This document shows positions 17,747-27,257 of a stretch of DNA of 64,000 nucleotides, in pieces. The notes beneath the pieces are model-generated. The model did no database searches. It was given only the letters and a program-made list of their open reading frames with translations, and was not told the DNA's origin. The DNA comes from Pseudomonas cichorii (lineage in GTDB: Bacteria > Pseudomonadota > Gammaproteobacteria > Pseudomonadales > Pseudomonadaceae), in the NCBI RefSeq assembly GCF_003700275.1, contig NZ_RBRE01000057.1:113634-177633 (forward strand), written 5' to 3'. The number at the start of each line of letters is the position of its first letter. Within the stretch, counting starts at the first letter, position 1. The position numbers and the translations under genes were made by a program.

Positions 17747-18067
17747 TCAACGAGGGGTGATATCCCGCTCGATTGGTGGCGCATCGGGGTCCTGGCCTGC
17801 CGGGAACTTGCCCTTCAGGTGCCAGGCAAAGGCAATGATCTCGGCGATGGTCAGGTACAGCGGTTCCGGGATGCTGTCACCCAGTTCCATGCGCGCCAGC
17901 AGTTTGACCAGCTCGGCGTTTTCATAGATCGGCACTTCATGTTCCCTGGCAATCGCCAGAATCGCTTCGGCCAGTTGATCGTCGCCCTTGGCACTCAGGG
18001 TCGGTGCCTTTTGCCCGTCGTAAGTCAGGGCGATGGCCTGGCGAGGCATGTGGTCAGGTTGAGTCAT
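17747..18067 (-). CDS. fhlB: FhlB, stand-alone FlhB C-terminal domain homologue
   Basis: A 106-residue EscU/YscU/FlhB-family protein that corresponds only to the part of FlhB after the NPTH cleavage site. RQAIALTYDGQKAPTLSAKG aligns with FAVALKYDPEKGGAPMLLAKG of FlhB, and IPEPLYLTIAEIIAFAW with IPSGLYLAVAQVLAYVY. There are no membrane segments and no NPTH. It overlaps the upstream fliK-like gene (ATGA type), so the two are co-translated. A role in export specificity switching is inferred. Confidence 0.88.
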   Translation of the reverse strand: MTQPDHMPRQAIALTYDGQKAPTLSAKGDDQLAEAILAIAREHEVPIYENAELVKLLARMELGDSIPEPLYLTIAEIIAFAWHLKGKFPAGQDPDAPPIERDITPR

Positions 18068-19650
18068 CAGGCGTTCTCGTCGATCCAGCGTTGTTCAAGT
18101 GCGGTGCGCGGGCCTTGTGGTGGCGCGCCATGGCTGCAGGCCAGCTCGCCTACCGCCAGGCCGCAGGCGATCAGTCGTTCGCGCAGATAGCCCAGTTCCT
18201 GGCCGATCAGGTTTGCACTGCTTGGGCGCTCGGCCCAGAGATGACTGGACAGCGTGCCGCGGATCAACTGTGCACGCACCTGCAACGGCCCCAGCGGCTC
18301 CAGATCGAAGGCCAGGTCGATGCGCCAGAGTTTTTCCCGGGTCTCCTTGATTTCATTGCCGTCCTGATCCTCGGCCGACTCCTGCTCCGGCGCATCTTCA
18401 CGCTGCAACTTGACCTGCAAAGGCACGATGTCATGAGCGTTGCGCATCGGTACTTCCATCTGCCAGGTGGTGACTTGCGTCCCGTCGGCGTTGGTGCGGG
18501 TCTGCTCCAGTCCGCCCAGTTGATGGCTTTGCAGGCGTGATACAGCTGCCGCAGCGAGTTTGAGCAGCAGCTCCAGGTCTTCTTCCTTGTCGCCGCCGCT
18601 GACATCGCGGGAGGGCAGGGGAAAGCTGCTCGGCTGACTGCGCGCTGCCACCAGGCCAAGAGTGCCCAAGGCGTTGCGGATGGTGCTGGGGATCACCCGG
18701 GTCAGCATGTTCGACGCCGCGGCGGCATTGTATGAAGCGTTGCCCGGCAGTTCTGGCAAAATCTGCGCGATCAGGCGCATCAGGTTGGCCTTCATGTCCG
18801 GCGACTGCATCGGGTTCAGGCCGGCCAGCAGCTTGGCTTCCATGAACATGCCGCTGGCATTCAGGGCCTGGGCCACGTTCGCCGGTTTGGTCAACTGCTC
18901 GACATCGGGAATGTTGGCCAGCAACTGATTGATGCTGGCCTGCAAGGGCGCGGAAATTCCGGGATTGGTGCGCGGCAGGTTCTGCAGGGCGCTGATCAGG
19001 TTTTCCAGCGAGCCCTGGCGATTCTGCTGGGTGGCCAGTTGTTGCGCGACCGCCAGTTGATCGAGGCGGCCGGGCAGGGGGACGAAGCTCAGCGACTGAT
19101 TGCCCTGCACCTGAGCGCTGAGCAGACTGCCCACGGTCAATGGCTGCGGGCTCTCGATGGTCAGGCTGGCACCCGCCTGGGCGGTATTGAGCAGCATCAC
19201 GATCGAGCGATAGTTCTGCGGGTTACCGGCCAGCTGGCTGACGATCTGGCTGGTCATGACCTTGGCCTGCAACAGGGTACCCAGCGGTAATTGTTTAAGA
19301 TCGATGCTGGTTTGCGAGTTTTTCAACGCATTGTTGATCTGCTGCAAGGTCAGCGTCAGTTCATTGGGCGATGCTTGTGCCACTTGCAGGGTGGTTCCAG
19401 GCGTAAACGGCAGGCTGCTGCTGACCGGCAGGTTGGTCTGGCTGCCATTGCTGAGCATCAGCCGGACCAGTAACTGGAATTGCTGGTTGACCTGCTTGAG
19501 GGTCAGCACCTCGGCTTCGGCGGTTTCGCCTTCGGGCACGAGATTGCTTGCCGCTTGCAGCAGTGTCAGAACCTGCGCCTGGGTAACGGTCGCCTTCAGC
19601 AGGGCTGTTGGCGGTGTGGCGGCAGGAACGCTGGTGATATCACCCGTCAT
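18067..19650 (-). CDS. FliK-family flagellar hook-length control protein
   Basis: A 527-residue protein. The N-terminal two thirds are Gln/Leu/Ala-rich and low in complexity, as expected of a secreted molecular ruler. The C-terminal region (about residues 380-490: TWQMEVPMRNAHDIVPLQVK, then WRIDLAFDLEPLGPLQVRAQ) matches the Flg_hook/FliK switch domain. Pseudomonas has a separate canonical fliK in the fli operon, so this is probably a paralogue. Start at MTGDITSV (ATG at 19650); the frame remains open upstream but that part is not FliK-like. It is co-transcribed with fhlB. Confidence 0.8.
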   Translation of the reverse strand: MTGDITSVPAATPPTALLKATVTQAQVLTLLQAASNLVPEGETAEAEVLTLKQVNQQFQLLVRLMLSNGSQTNLPVSSSLPFTPGTTLQVAQASPNELTLTLQQINNALKNSQTSIDLKQLPLGTLLQAKVMTSQIVSQLAGNPQNYRSIVMLLNTAQAGASLTIESPQPLTVGSLLSAQVQGNQSLSFVPLPGRLDQLAVAQQLATQQNRQGSLENLISALQNLPRTNPGISAPLQASINQLLANIPDVEQLTKPANVAQALNASGMFMEAKLLAGLNPMQSPDMKANLMRLIAQILPELPGNASYNAAAASNMLTRVIPSTIRNALGTLGLVAARSQPSSFPLPSRDVSGGDKEEDLELLLKLAAAAVSRLQSHQLGGLEQTRTNADGTQVTTWQMEVPMRNAHDIVPLQVKLQREDAPEQESAEDQDGNEIKETREKLWRIDLAFDLEPLGPLQVRAQLIRGTLSSHLWAERPSSANLIGQELGYLRERLIACGLAVGELACSHGAPPQGPRTALEQRWIDENA

Positions 19651-19839
19651 CGAATCTCGACCTGTGGAAGTTGCCCTCTTGGTATCAGGACACACATGTA
19701 TAATGCCGGCCACGCATGGCCCGGAAATAAAGTTGCACCAATGTAACGGCCGTTTCAATGCCTACTTGAACAGCCCCTTTCTCTGTTTGCGCCCTGTACG
19801 TTGCCCCGCGAGACGTCAGCGCAATGCTGGAAGCCATCG

Positions 19840-20481
19840 ATGACCCTTGTCACCCCACTTCTGGAAGCGATCAGCCTGTCTTGCGAGCGTGACTGGCGAA
19901 TGCTGTTCGAGCATTTCGAGCTGCGTCTCGATAGCGGCGACATGCTGCAGATCAGCGGTCCCAATGGCAGTGGCAAGACCAGTCTCCTGCGCCTGTTGTC
20001 GGGGCTGATGCAGCCGACGACCGGCGAAGTGCGCCTCAATGGCCAGCCTCTTGAAAGGCAGCGCGCCGAGCTTGCGCGCAACCTGCTCTGGATTGGCCAT
20101 GCCGCGGGGATCAAGGAACTGCTGACCCCCGCAGAAAACCTCTCCTGGCTGTGTGCGTTGCATCAGCCGATGCAAGACGCCGATATCTGGCAGGCACTGG
20201 AGTCCGTCGGTTTGCAGGGTTTCGAGGACGTGCCGTGCCACACTTTATCGGCCGGGCAGCAGCGCCGCGTGGCACTGGCCCGCCTGTATCTGCCGGCACC
20301 CCCCATCTGGATTCTCGACGAACCGTTCACCGCCCTGGACAAGCAGGGTGTCGCGCAACTGGAAAATCATCTGGCCGAACACTGCGAACGAGGCGGAATG
20401 ATCGTCATGACCACCCATCACACACTGACCCGCATTCCGGCGGGTTATCGCGACATTGATCTGGGACAGTGGTCGGTATGA
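19840..20481 (+). CDS. ccmA: Cytochrome c maturation ABC ATPase CcmA
   Basis: A 213-residue ABC ATPase that powers release of haem-bound CcmE. Walker A GPNGSGKT is at residues 40-47, the signature LSAGQQRRVALARL and Walker B WILDEPFTALD follow. Start chosen at MTLVTPLLEAISL with GGAAG upstream. It is the first gene of a tightly overlapping ccmABCDEFGHI operon and diverges from fliK. Confidence 0.96.
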   Translation: MTLVTPLLEAISLSCERDWRMLFEHFELRLDSGDMLQISGPNGSGKTSLLRLLSGLMQPTTGEVRLNGQPLERQRAELARNLLWIGHAAGIKELLTPAENLSWLCALHQPMQDADIWQALESVGLQGFEDVPCHTLSAGQQRRVALARLYLPAPPIWILDEPFTALDKQGVAQLENHLAEHCERGGMIVMTTHHTLTRIPAGYRDIDLGQWSV

Positions 20482-21149
20482 GCAATGTATTTACCCTGCT
20501 ACTGGTCCGCGAGGCGCGCCTGTTGGTGCGTCGTCCTGCGGAACTGCTCAACCCACTGGTTTTTTTCGCTATCGTGATTGCATTGTTCCCCCTGGCGGTC
20601 GGCCCGCAGACTCAATTGTTGCAAACCTTGTCGCCAGGACTGCTCTGGGTTGCCGCACTTTTGTCGGTCCTGCTCTCGCTGGACGGGCTGTTCCGCAGTG
20701 ATTTCGAGGACGGCTCACTGGAACAGTGGGTCCTTTCGCCGCACCCCCTGGCTATTCTGGTCCTCGCCAAAGTACTGGCACACTGGATATTTTCCGGGTT
20801 GGCGCTGGTATTGTTGGCGCCGTTGCTGGCGCTGATGCTCGGTCTGCCTGCTCACTGCCTGCCGGTCCTGCTGTTTTCCCTGTTGCTGGGGACGCCGGTC
20901 CTGAGCCTGCTGGGCGCCGTGGGTGCTGCACTGACCGTTGGCTTGAAACGTGGCGGCCTGTTGCTCGCCCTGTTGATCCTGCCGTTGTACATCCCGGTAC
21001 TGATTCTGGGCAGTGGCGCACTGGACGCGGCCCTGCAAGGCATGCCGGCAACCGGTTATCTACTCTGGCTTGGCAGCCTGACCGCTTTGGCTGTAACCCT
21101 GACACCCTTTGCAATAGCCGCCGGCCTTAAGATCAGCGTCGGCGAATAA
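20478..21149 (+). CDS. ccmB: Haem exporter membrane subunit CcmB
   Basis: A 223-residue integral membrane protein with six hydrophobic segments and the CcmB starting pattern VFTLLLVREARLLVRRPAEL. It forms the ABC complex with CcmA and CcmC. The ATG at 20478 overlaps the ccmA stop (ATGA), which fixes this start over the slightly earlier one. Confidence 0.96.
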   Translation: MSNVFTLLLVREARLLVRRPAELLNPLVFFAIVIALFPLAVGPQTQLLQTLSPGLLWVAALLSVLLSLDGLFRSDFEDGSLEQWVLSPHPLAILVLAKVLAHWIFSGLALVLLAPLLALMLGLPAHCLPVLLFSLLLGTPVLSLLGAVGAALTVGLKRGGLLLALLILPLYIPVLILGSGALDAALQGMPATGYLLWLGSLTALAVTLTPFAIAAGLKISVGE

Positions 21150-21206
21150 TTGAGGTTCTGAGGCTGGCGGCTGCCGGCTATCAGTAAAAACCCGGGATGC
21201 ACCGTG

Positions 21207-22025
21207 ATGAAAAGCAGCGTGATGAAAAACAGCATCAGTTGGGCCTGGTTCCACAAGCTCGGTTCGCCGAAATCGTTTTATGCCATCAGTGGACGCCTGC
21301 TGCCCTGGCTGAGTGCTGCCGCGGTGCTGCTGATCGGCATCGGTGCCGTCTGGGGCCTGGCCTTCGCGCCGCCTGACTACCAACAGGGCAACAGCTTTCG
21401 CATCATCTATATTCACGTTCCTTCGGCCATGCTGGCCCAGTCCTGCTATGTGATGCTGGCTGTGTGTGGCGTGGTCGGTCTGGTCTGGAAGATGAAACTG
21501 GCCGATGTCGCGCTACAGAGCGCGGCTCCGATCGGCGCCTGGATGACGGCCCTGGCGCTGGTGACCGGTGCCATCTGGGGCAAGCCGACCTGGGGTTCGT
21601 GGTGGGTCTGGGATGCGCGCCTGACCTCCATGCTGATTCTGCTGTTCCTGTACTTCGGCCTGATCGCCCTGGGCAACGCCATCACCAATCGCGACAGCGC
21701 GGCCAAGGCCTGTGCGGTGCTGGCCATTGTCGGGGTCGTGAATATCCCGATCATCAAATACTCGGTGGAGTGGTGGAATACCCTGCATCAGGGCGCAACC
21801 TTCAGCCTGACCGAAAAACCGGCAATGCCCGCCGAGATGTGGTTGCCGCTGCTGTTCACGACCCTGGGTTTCTACTGCTTCTTCGGCGCGGTGCTGCTGT
21901 TGCGCATGCGCCTTGAAGTGCTCAAGCGCGAGGCGCGGACCAGTTGGGTGAAAGCCGAAGTCCTCGGCAGCCTCGGGCAGGACCCGACCAGCCGACCTTC
22001 TTCATCCCGCGGAGGCGCACAGTGA
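21207..22025 (+). CDS. ccmC: Haem handling protein CcmC
   Basis: About 272 residues with six membrane segments and the tryptophan-rich haem-binding motif WGSWWVWDARLTS, flanked by the conserved histidines (IHVPSAML and W-N-TLHQG). CcmC passes haem to CcmE. Several starts are possible (GTG 21204, ATG 21207, ATG 21222), and none has a strong ribosome site. The conserved part begins WAWFHKLGSP. Confidence 0.95.
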   Translation: MKSSVMKNSISWAWFHKLGSPKSFYAISGRLLPWLSAAAVLLIGIGAVWGLAFAPPDYQQGNSFRIIYIHVPSAMLAQSCYVMLAVCGVVGLVWKMKLADVALQSAAPIGAWMTALALVTGAIWGKPTWGSWWVWDARLTSMLILLFLYFGLIALGNAITNRDSAAKACAVLAIVGVVNIPIIKYSVEWWNTLHQGATFSLTEKPAMPAEMWLPLLFTTLGFYCFFGAVLLLRMRLEVLKREARTSWVKAEVLGSLGQDPTSRPSSSRGGAQ

Positions 22026-22198
22026 GTTTCGAGTCATTCAGTGATTTCCTGGCCATGGGTCGCCATGGCCTGTTCGTCTGGTCGGCTTACGGTATCTGTC
22101 TGTTCGTGCTGATTCTCAACGTGGCGCTGCCGTTACTGGCGCGTCGGCGTTACCTGCAACAAGAGGCGCGCCGTCTGCGCTGGGAGAGCAAGAAGTGA
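22022..22198 (+). CDS. ccmD: Haem exporter subunit CcmD
   Basis: A 58-residue protein with one membrane segment (GLFVWSAYGICLFVLILNVALP) and a basic C-terminus (RRRYLQQEARRLRWESKK), typical for CcmD, which helps release holo-CcmE. It begins with a GTG that overlaps the ccmC stop. This is the short form of a longer open frame. Confidence 0.93.
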   Translation: MSFESFSDFLAMGRHGLFVWSAYGICLFVLILNVALPLLARRRYLQQEARRLRWESKK

Positions 22199-22662
22199 AT
22201 CCGCTGCGCAAAAAGCGTCTGTTGATCATCCTGGCGATACTGGCCGGAGTCAGCATTGCCCTGACTCTGGCGCTCAGCGCCCTGAAGGAAAACATCAATC
22301 TGTTCTACACCCCGACCCAGATCGCCAACGGCGAAGCGCCTCTGGACACGCGCATCCGCGCTGGCGGCATGGTCGAGAAGGGCTCGCTGCAACGCTCTGC
22401 CGACTCACTGGATGTGCGCTTCGTGGTCACCGATTTCAGCAAGTCCGTGACCATCACCTATCGCGGCATCCTGCCGGACCTGTTCCGCGAAGGGCAGGGC
22501 ATCGTGGCATTGGGCAGGCTCAACGCCGATGGCGTGGTAGTTGCCGATGAGGTGCTGGCCAAGCATGACGAAAAGTACATGCCGCCCGAAGTGACCAAGG
22601 CGTTGCAGGAAAGTGGCCAGTCCGCTCCGGCAGCATCCTCCATACCACCCAGGCAGGGCTAA
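22195..22662 (+). CDS. ccmE: Haem chaperone CcmE
   Basis: A 155-residue membrane-anchored periplasmic chaperone. An N-terminal anchor (LLIILAILAGVSIALTLAL) precedes an OB-fold domain. The covalent haem-binding His124 lies in LAKHDEKYMP with Tyr128. It starts with GTG overlapping the ccmD stop. It receives haem from CcmC and delivers it to CcmF/H. Confidence 0.96.
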   Translation: MNPLRKKRLLIILAILAGVSIALTLALSALKENINLFYTPTQIANGEAPLDTRIRAGGMVEKGSLQRSADSLDVRFVVTDFSKSVTITYRGILPDLFREGQGIVALGRLNADGVVVADEVLAKHDEKYMPPEVTKALQESGQSAPAASSIPPRQG

Positions 22663-22665
22663 GAC

Positions 22666-24639
22666 ATGATTCCTGAACTCGGCCATCTGGCCATGATTCT
22701 GGCCTTGTGCCTGGCCATCGTGCAGGCCATTGTGCCGTTGCTGGGAGCCTGGCGAGGCGACCGGCTGTGGATGGGCCTGGCCCGACCGGCGGCCTGGGGA
22801 CAATTCAGCTTTCTTGTGTTCGCCTTCGGTTGCCTGACCCATGCCTTCATGACCGATGACTTCTCGGTGGCCTACGTCGCGCAGAACTCCAACAGCGCCT
22901 TGCCCTGGTATTACAAGTTCAGTGCCGTATGGGGTGCCCATGAAGGCTCGTTGCTGCTCTGGGCACTGATCCTCAGTGGCTGGACCTTTGCCGTATCGGT
23001 CTTCTCCCGGCAACTGCCACAGGTCATGCTGGCGCGGGTCCTGGCGGTGATGGGCATGATCAGCGTCGGCTTTATGTCGTTTCTGATCCTGACCTCCAAT
23101 CCGTTCACGCGCATCCTGCCGCAGGTTCCGGCCAATGGCCGCGACCTCAATCCGCTGTTGCAGGACATCGGCCTGATCGTGCATCCGCCGATGCTGTACA
23201 TGGGGTATGTCGGCTTCTCGGTGGCCTTTGCCTTTGCCATCGCCGCCTTGCTGGGCGGGCGCCTGGATGCGGCCTGGGCACGCTGGTCGCGGCCCTGGAC
23301 CATCGTCGCCTGGGCGTTTCTGGGGATCGGCATCACCCTGGGTTCGTGGTGGGCCTATTACGAGCTGGGCTGGGGCGGCTGGTGGTTCTGGGATCCGGTC
23401 GAAAATGCCTCGTTCATGCCCTGGCTGGTAGGTACTGCGCTGATTCACTCGCTGGCAGTCACCGAAAAACGCGGCGTATTCAAAAGCTGGACGGTACTGC
23501 TGGCCATTGCGGCGTTTTCCCTGAGCCTGCTGGGAACCTTCCTGGTGCGCTCCGGGGTGCTGACCTCGGTGCATGCCTTTGCTTCCGATCCGGCCCGAGG
23601 CGTGTTCATCCTGATGTTCCTGCTGGCGGTGGTCGGCGGTTCGCTGACGCTGTTCGCCATTCGCGCTCCGGTGGTGAAAAGCCAGGTCGGCTTTAGCCTG
23701 TGGTCGCGAGAAACGCTGCTGCTGGGCAATAACCTGGTGCTGGTGGTCGCGGCCTCGATGATTCTGCTCGGCACCCTGTATCCACTGGTGCTGGATGCCA
23801 TGAGCGGCGCCAAGATGTCAGTCGGCCCGCCGTACTTCAATGCGCTGTTCGTGCCGCTGATGGGGCTGTTGATGGTCGTGATGGCGGTTGGCGTGCTGGT
23901 GCGCTGGAAAGACACGCCGCTCAAATGGCTGCTGGGCATGCTGGCGCCGGTATTGATCGGCAGTGCGCTGCTGGCGGTGATCGCCGGTTTCGTGCTGGGT
24001 GATTTCCATTGGGCGGTGCTGGCGACCTTCATGCTGGCCGCCTGGGTGTTGCTGGCCGGCGTTCGCGACCTGCTGGACAAGACCCGTCACAAAGGTCTGC
24101 TCAAGGGCGCTCGCGGTCTGAGCCGCAGCTATTGGGGCATGCAACTGGCGCACATCGGTATTGCGGTCTGTGCCCTGGGTGTCGTGCTGTCGAGCCAGAA
24201 CAGCGCCGAGCGCGACTTGCGTCTGGCGCCCGGTGAATCCACCGAACTGGGTGGCTATCAGTTCGTCTTCGAGGGTGCACGGCACTACGAAGGGCCGAAC
24301 TTCACCTCGGATCGCGGCACGGTGCGGGTGATGCAGGATGGCAAGGTGATCTCGGTACTGCACCCGGAAAAACGCCTCTACACCGTACAGCAGTCGATGA
24401 TGACCGAGGCCGGTATCGATGCTGGCGTGACCCGCGACCTGTATGTCGCCCTTGGCGAACCCCTGGGCAATGGCGCCTGGGCAGTGCGCGTGCACGTCAA
24501 ACCGTTCGTGCGCTGGATCTGGTTCGGTGGCTTGCTGACAGGCCTCGGCGGGCTGCTCGCGGCCATGGACCGGCGCTACCGTGTCAAGGTCAAGAACAAA
24601 GTGAGTGATGCGCTGGGCATGACGGGAGCGGCGGCATGA
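22666..24639 (+). CDS. ccmF: Cytochrome c haem lyase subunit CcmF
   Basis: A 657-residue polytopic protein of standard CcmF length with the WWD domain WGGWWFWDPVENASFMPWL and the conserved histidines (GAHEGS; VHPPMLYMGY). It joins haem from CcmE to apocytochrome c with CcmH and CcmI. It overlaps ccmG by four bases. Confidence 0.97.
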   Translation: MIPELGHLAMILALCLAIVQAIVPLLGAWRGDRLWMGLARPAAWGQFSFLVFAFGCLTHAFMTDDFSVAYVAQNSNSALPWYYKFSAVWGAHEGSLLLWALILSGWTFAVSVFSRQLPQVMLARVLAVMGMISVGFMSFLILTSNPFTRILPQVPANGRDLNPLLQDIGLIVHPPMLYMGYVGFSVAFAFAIAALLGGRLDAAWARWSRPWTIVAWAFLGIGITLGSWWAYYELGWGGWWFWDPVENASFMPWLVGTALIHSLAVTEKRGVFKSWTVLLAIAAFSLSLLGTFLVRSGVLTSVHAFASDPARGVFILMFLLAVVGGSLTLFAIRAPVVKSQVGFSLWSRETLLLGNNLVLVVAASMILLGTLYPLVLDAMSGAKMSVGPPYFNALFVPLMGLLMVVMAVGVLVRWKDTPLKWLLGMLAPVLIGSALLAVIAGFVLGDFHWAVLATFMLAAWVLLAGVRDLLDKTRHKGLLKGARGLSRSYWGMQLAHIGIAVCALGVVLSSQNSAERDLRLAPGESTELGGYQFVFEGARHYEGPNFTSDRGTVRVMQDGKVISVLHPEKRLYTVQQSMMTEAGIDAGVTRDLYVALGEPLGNGAWAVRVHVKPFVRWIWFGGLLTGLGGLLAAMDRRYRVKVKNKVSDALGMTGAAA

Positions 24640-25172
24640 AACGTTGGATCATGGTACTGCCACTGGCGATCTTCCTGGTGGTTGCGGTGTTTCTCTATCA
24701 CGGCCTTTATCAGAATCCCGCCGAGTTGCCCTCGGCGCTGATCGACAAGCCGTTTCCCGAGTTTTCCCTGCCTCAGGTCGAGGGCGACAAGCTCCTGACC
24801 CGTGCCGATTTGCTCGGCAAACCGGCGCTGGTCAATGTCTGGGGCACCTGGTGTGTCGCCTGCCGGGTCGAGCACCCGGTGCTCAACAAGCTGATGCAGC
24901 AGGGCGTGCTGATCTACGGCATCAACTACAAGGATGTGAATGCCGACGCGATCAAGTGGCTCAAGGACTTTCACGACCCCTATCAACTGAACATTCGCGA
25001 CGAGGCCGGTTCGCTGGGCATGAACCTTGGTGTATACGGCGCGCCGGAAACCTTCCTGATCGACAGCAAGGGCATCATTCGCCACAAGTACGTCGGCGTG
25101 ATCGACGAAACCGTCTGGCGGGAAAAACTGGCCGGCCTGTATCAGGCGCTGGTTGACGAGGCCAGGCCATGA
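24636..25172 (+). CDS. ccmG: Thiol:disulfide interchange protein CcmG/DsbE
   Basis: A 178-residue thioredoxin-like protein with an N-terminal membrane anchor and the active site WCVAC (Cys73, Cys76) in NVWGTWCVACRVEHP. It keeps the apocytochrome CXXCH thiols reduced. GAPETFLID contains the cis-proline loop region. Overlaps ccmF and ccmH by four bases each. Confidence 0.96.
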   Translation: MKRWIMVLPLAIFLVVAVFLYHGLYQNPAELPSALIDKPFPEFSLPQVEGDKLLTRADLLGKPALVNVWGTWCVACRVEHPVLNKLMQQGVLIYGINYKDVNADAIKWLKDFHDPYQLNIRDEAGSLGMNLGVYGAPETFLIDSKGIIRHKYVGVIDETVWREKLAGLYQALVDEARP

Positions 25173-25639
25173 AGCGCTGGTTGACTGCCGCAGTCCTGAG
25201 CCTGGGCCTGGCCGGCTTCGCCCAGGCGGCCATTGATGCCTACCAGTTTCGTGACGAAGCCGAACGCGCCCGTTACAGCGAACTGACCAAGGAACTGCGC
25301 TGCCCCAAATGCCAGAACCAGGACCTCGCCGACTCCAACGCGCCGATTGCCGCTGACCTGCGCAAGGAAATCTACCGCATGCTCGGCGAAGGCCAGAGCA
25401 ACCAGCAGATTGTCGAGTTCATGGTCGATCGCTATGGCGAGTTCGTGCGTTACAACCCGCAATTGAGCTCACGTACCTGGCTGCTCTGGTTCGGCCCGGC
25501 ACTGCTGTTGATCGGCGGGCTGGTAGTGATTGGGGTGATCGTCGGACGTCGTCATGGTGAGCGCCGTGAAGAAGCCGATGTTCTTTCCGACGAGGAGCGT
25601 CTGCGCCTCGCCCATCTGTTGGATAAAAACCGAGAATGA
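25169..25639 (+). CDS. ccmH: Cytochrome c maturation protein CcmH
   Basis: A 156-residue protein with a signal peptide (cleavage near AQAAID) and the redox motif LRCPKCQNQ (Cys45, Cys48). One membrane segment near residues 105-128 anchors it. It handles apocytochrome thiols together with CcmG and CcmF. This is the short CcmH; the TPR part is the separate ccmI that follows. Confidence 0.96.
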   Translation: MKRWLTAAVLSLGLAGFAQAAIDAYQFRDEAERARYSELTKELRCPKCQNQDLADSNAPIAADLRKEIYRMLGEGQSNQQIVEFMVDRYGEFVRYNPQLSSRTWLLWFGPALLLIGGLVVIGVIVGRRHGERREEADVLSDEERLRLAHLLDKNRE

Positions 25640-26835
25640 TCGATTTCTGGATGGCAGCCGGCCTGCTGTTGCTGGCGGCCCTGAGTTTCTTGTTGATCCC
25701 GGTCCTGCGCGGACGTCATGTGCAGCCGGAAGAAGACCGCACCGCGCTCAATGTCGCCCTGTATCAGGAACGTGTGGCCCAGTTGCAGGACCAGCAGGAG
25801 GAGGGCGTGCTTTCCGCTGCGCAGATGCAGAGCGGGCGTGCCGAAGCGGCGCGGGAACTGCTGGCCGATACCGAAGGTGTCGAACCTGTGCGCAATTCGC
25901 GCCTGGGCAAGGCGCTGCCATTGCTGGCGGCAGTTCTGGTGCCTGTGCTGGGCATGGGGCTGTACCTGCATTACGGCGCCAGCGACAAGGTCGAACTGGC
26001 CCGCGAGTTCTCGCAGCCGCCGGTTTCCCTGGCGGACATGACCCAGCGTCTTGAGCGCACGGTACAGGCGCAGCCTGATTCTGCCGAAGGCGTCTATTTT
26101 CTGGCGCGCAGCTACATGGCCCAGGAACGTACCGGCGATGCGGCGAACATGTTCGAGCGTGCGGTAGCGCTGGCCGGGCGTCAGCCGGAATTGCTCGGGC
26201 AATGGGCCCAGGCCCTGTACTTCGCCAGTGACAAACAATTCACCCCGCAGGTCCAGGCCCTGACCGACGAAGCACTCAAGGCCGATCCGAAAGAAGTCAC
26301 CAGCCTTGGCTTGTTGGGTATCGCCGCCTTTGAAAGCGAGCGCTATCAGGCCGCAGTGGACTACTGGGGCCGCCTGCTGGCTGCGCTGCCTGCGCAGGAT
26401 CCGTCCCGTGCGGCGCTGGAAGGCGGTATTGCAAAAGCCCGGGAAAACCTTGCTGCTGGTGCTGGCGTTGTCCAGGCCGAGCCTGCTGCAGCCGGCGCGC
26501 GCCTCAAGGTGCGTGTCGACCTTGCCCCGGCGCTCAAGGCCAGTGTCCAGCCGGGCGACAGCGTGTTCATCTTTGCGCGTGCAGTGAATGGTCCTCCAGC
26601 GCCACTGGCGGTCAAGCGCATCACCGTGGCCGACTTGCCCGCGCAGGTCGAACTGGGAGATTCCGACGCAATGATGCCGCAACTGAAACTGTCGAACTTT
26701 GCGCAAGTCCAACTGGTTGCACGGGTGTCCCGTGCAGGGCAGCCGACCACAGGAGAGTGGGTGGGCCGCAGCCAGCCACTGGCCAGTAGCAGCACGGCGC
26801 AGCAGGCGTTAACTATCGACAGTCCTGACAAATAG
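25636..26835 (+). CDS. ccmI: Apocytochrome c chaperone CcmI (CycH)
   Basis: A 399-residue protein with two N-terminal membrane segments and a TPR-containing periplasmic domain (SAEGVYFLARSYMAQERTGD, MFERAVALAGRQPELLGQWA), followed by a C-terminal beta domain. CcmI presents apocytochromes to the CcmF/H lyase. It overlaps ccmH by four bases and ends the ccm operon. Confidence 0.94.
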   Translation: MIDFWMAAGLLLLAALSFLLIPVLRGRHVQPEEDRTALNVALYQERVAQLQDQQEEGVLSAAQMQSGRAEAARELLADTEGVEPVRNSRLGKALPLLAAVLVPVLGMGLYLHYGASDKVELAREFSQPPVSLADMTQRLERTVQAQPDSAEGVYFLARSYMAQERTGDAANMFERAVALAGRQPELLGQWAQALYFASDKQFTPQVQALTDEALKADPKEVTSLGLLGIAAFESERYQAAVDYWGRLLAALPAQDPSRAALEGGIAKARENLAAGAGVVQAEPAAAGARLKVRVDLAPALKASVQPGDSVFIFARAVNGPPAPLAVKRITVADLPAQVELGDSDAMMPQLKLSNFAQVQLVARVSRAGQPTTGEWVGRSQPLASSSTAQQALTIDSPDK

Positions 26836-26845
26836 AGAATCGCTT

Positions 26846-27247
26846 ATGTACCGCACAGCACGCATTACCTTATTGGGTCTGGTCCTGGGTTTGAGTGCCT
26901 GTGCGGTCCAGCCCCCGGAACCGCACGGCCAGGAACCGATCCAGTCCTTGCCGGGCGGTCAGCAGCCCGGCAGCCCACGCCCGACCACCCCCAAACCAGC
27001 GCCCAAGACCCCGGTGCCCGCGCCGAAAACCTCGGCCAGCTTCGCCCCGCCACCGGGCGGTAATAGTCATTGGGATGCACGAATGGGCGTGTACGTGATG
27101 GAAGACCAGGACAATACCTTCTACCGCCAGCGCACCTACTACCAGTGGAATAACGGCTGGAGCTGGTCGACCAACCCGAATGGGCCGTGGCAGGCGACCG
27201 ATACCAGCGGAGTGCCGGCAGGATTGGGAAGACAGTTCGGGAATTGA
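26846..27247 (+). CDS. Small proline-rich lipoprotein, unknown function
   Basis: A 133-residue protein with a lipoprotein signal (LGLVLGLSAC, lipobox Cys19). A Pro/Thr/Lys-rich flexible stretch (about residues 23-72) leads to a compact Trp/Tyr-rich C-terminal domain (RTYYQWNNGWSWSTNPNGPW). It starts 10 bases after ccmI, so it may be read through from the ccm operon. No family function is recognised. Confidence 0.8.
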   Translation: MYRTARITLLGLVLGLSACAVQPPEPHGQEPIQSLPGGQQPGSPRPTTPKPAPKTPVPAPKTSASFAPPPGGNSHWDARMGVYVMEDQDNTFYRQRTYYQWNNGWSWSTNPNGPWQATDTSGVPAGLGRQFGN

Positions 27248-27257
27248 TGAAGCGTGA

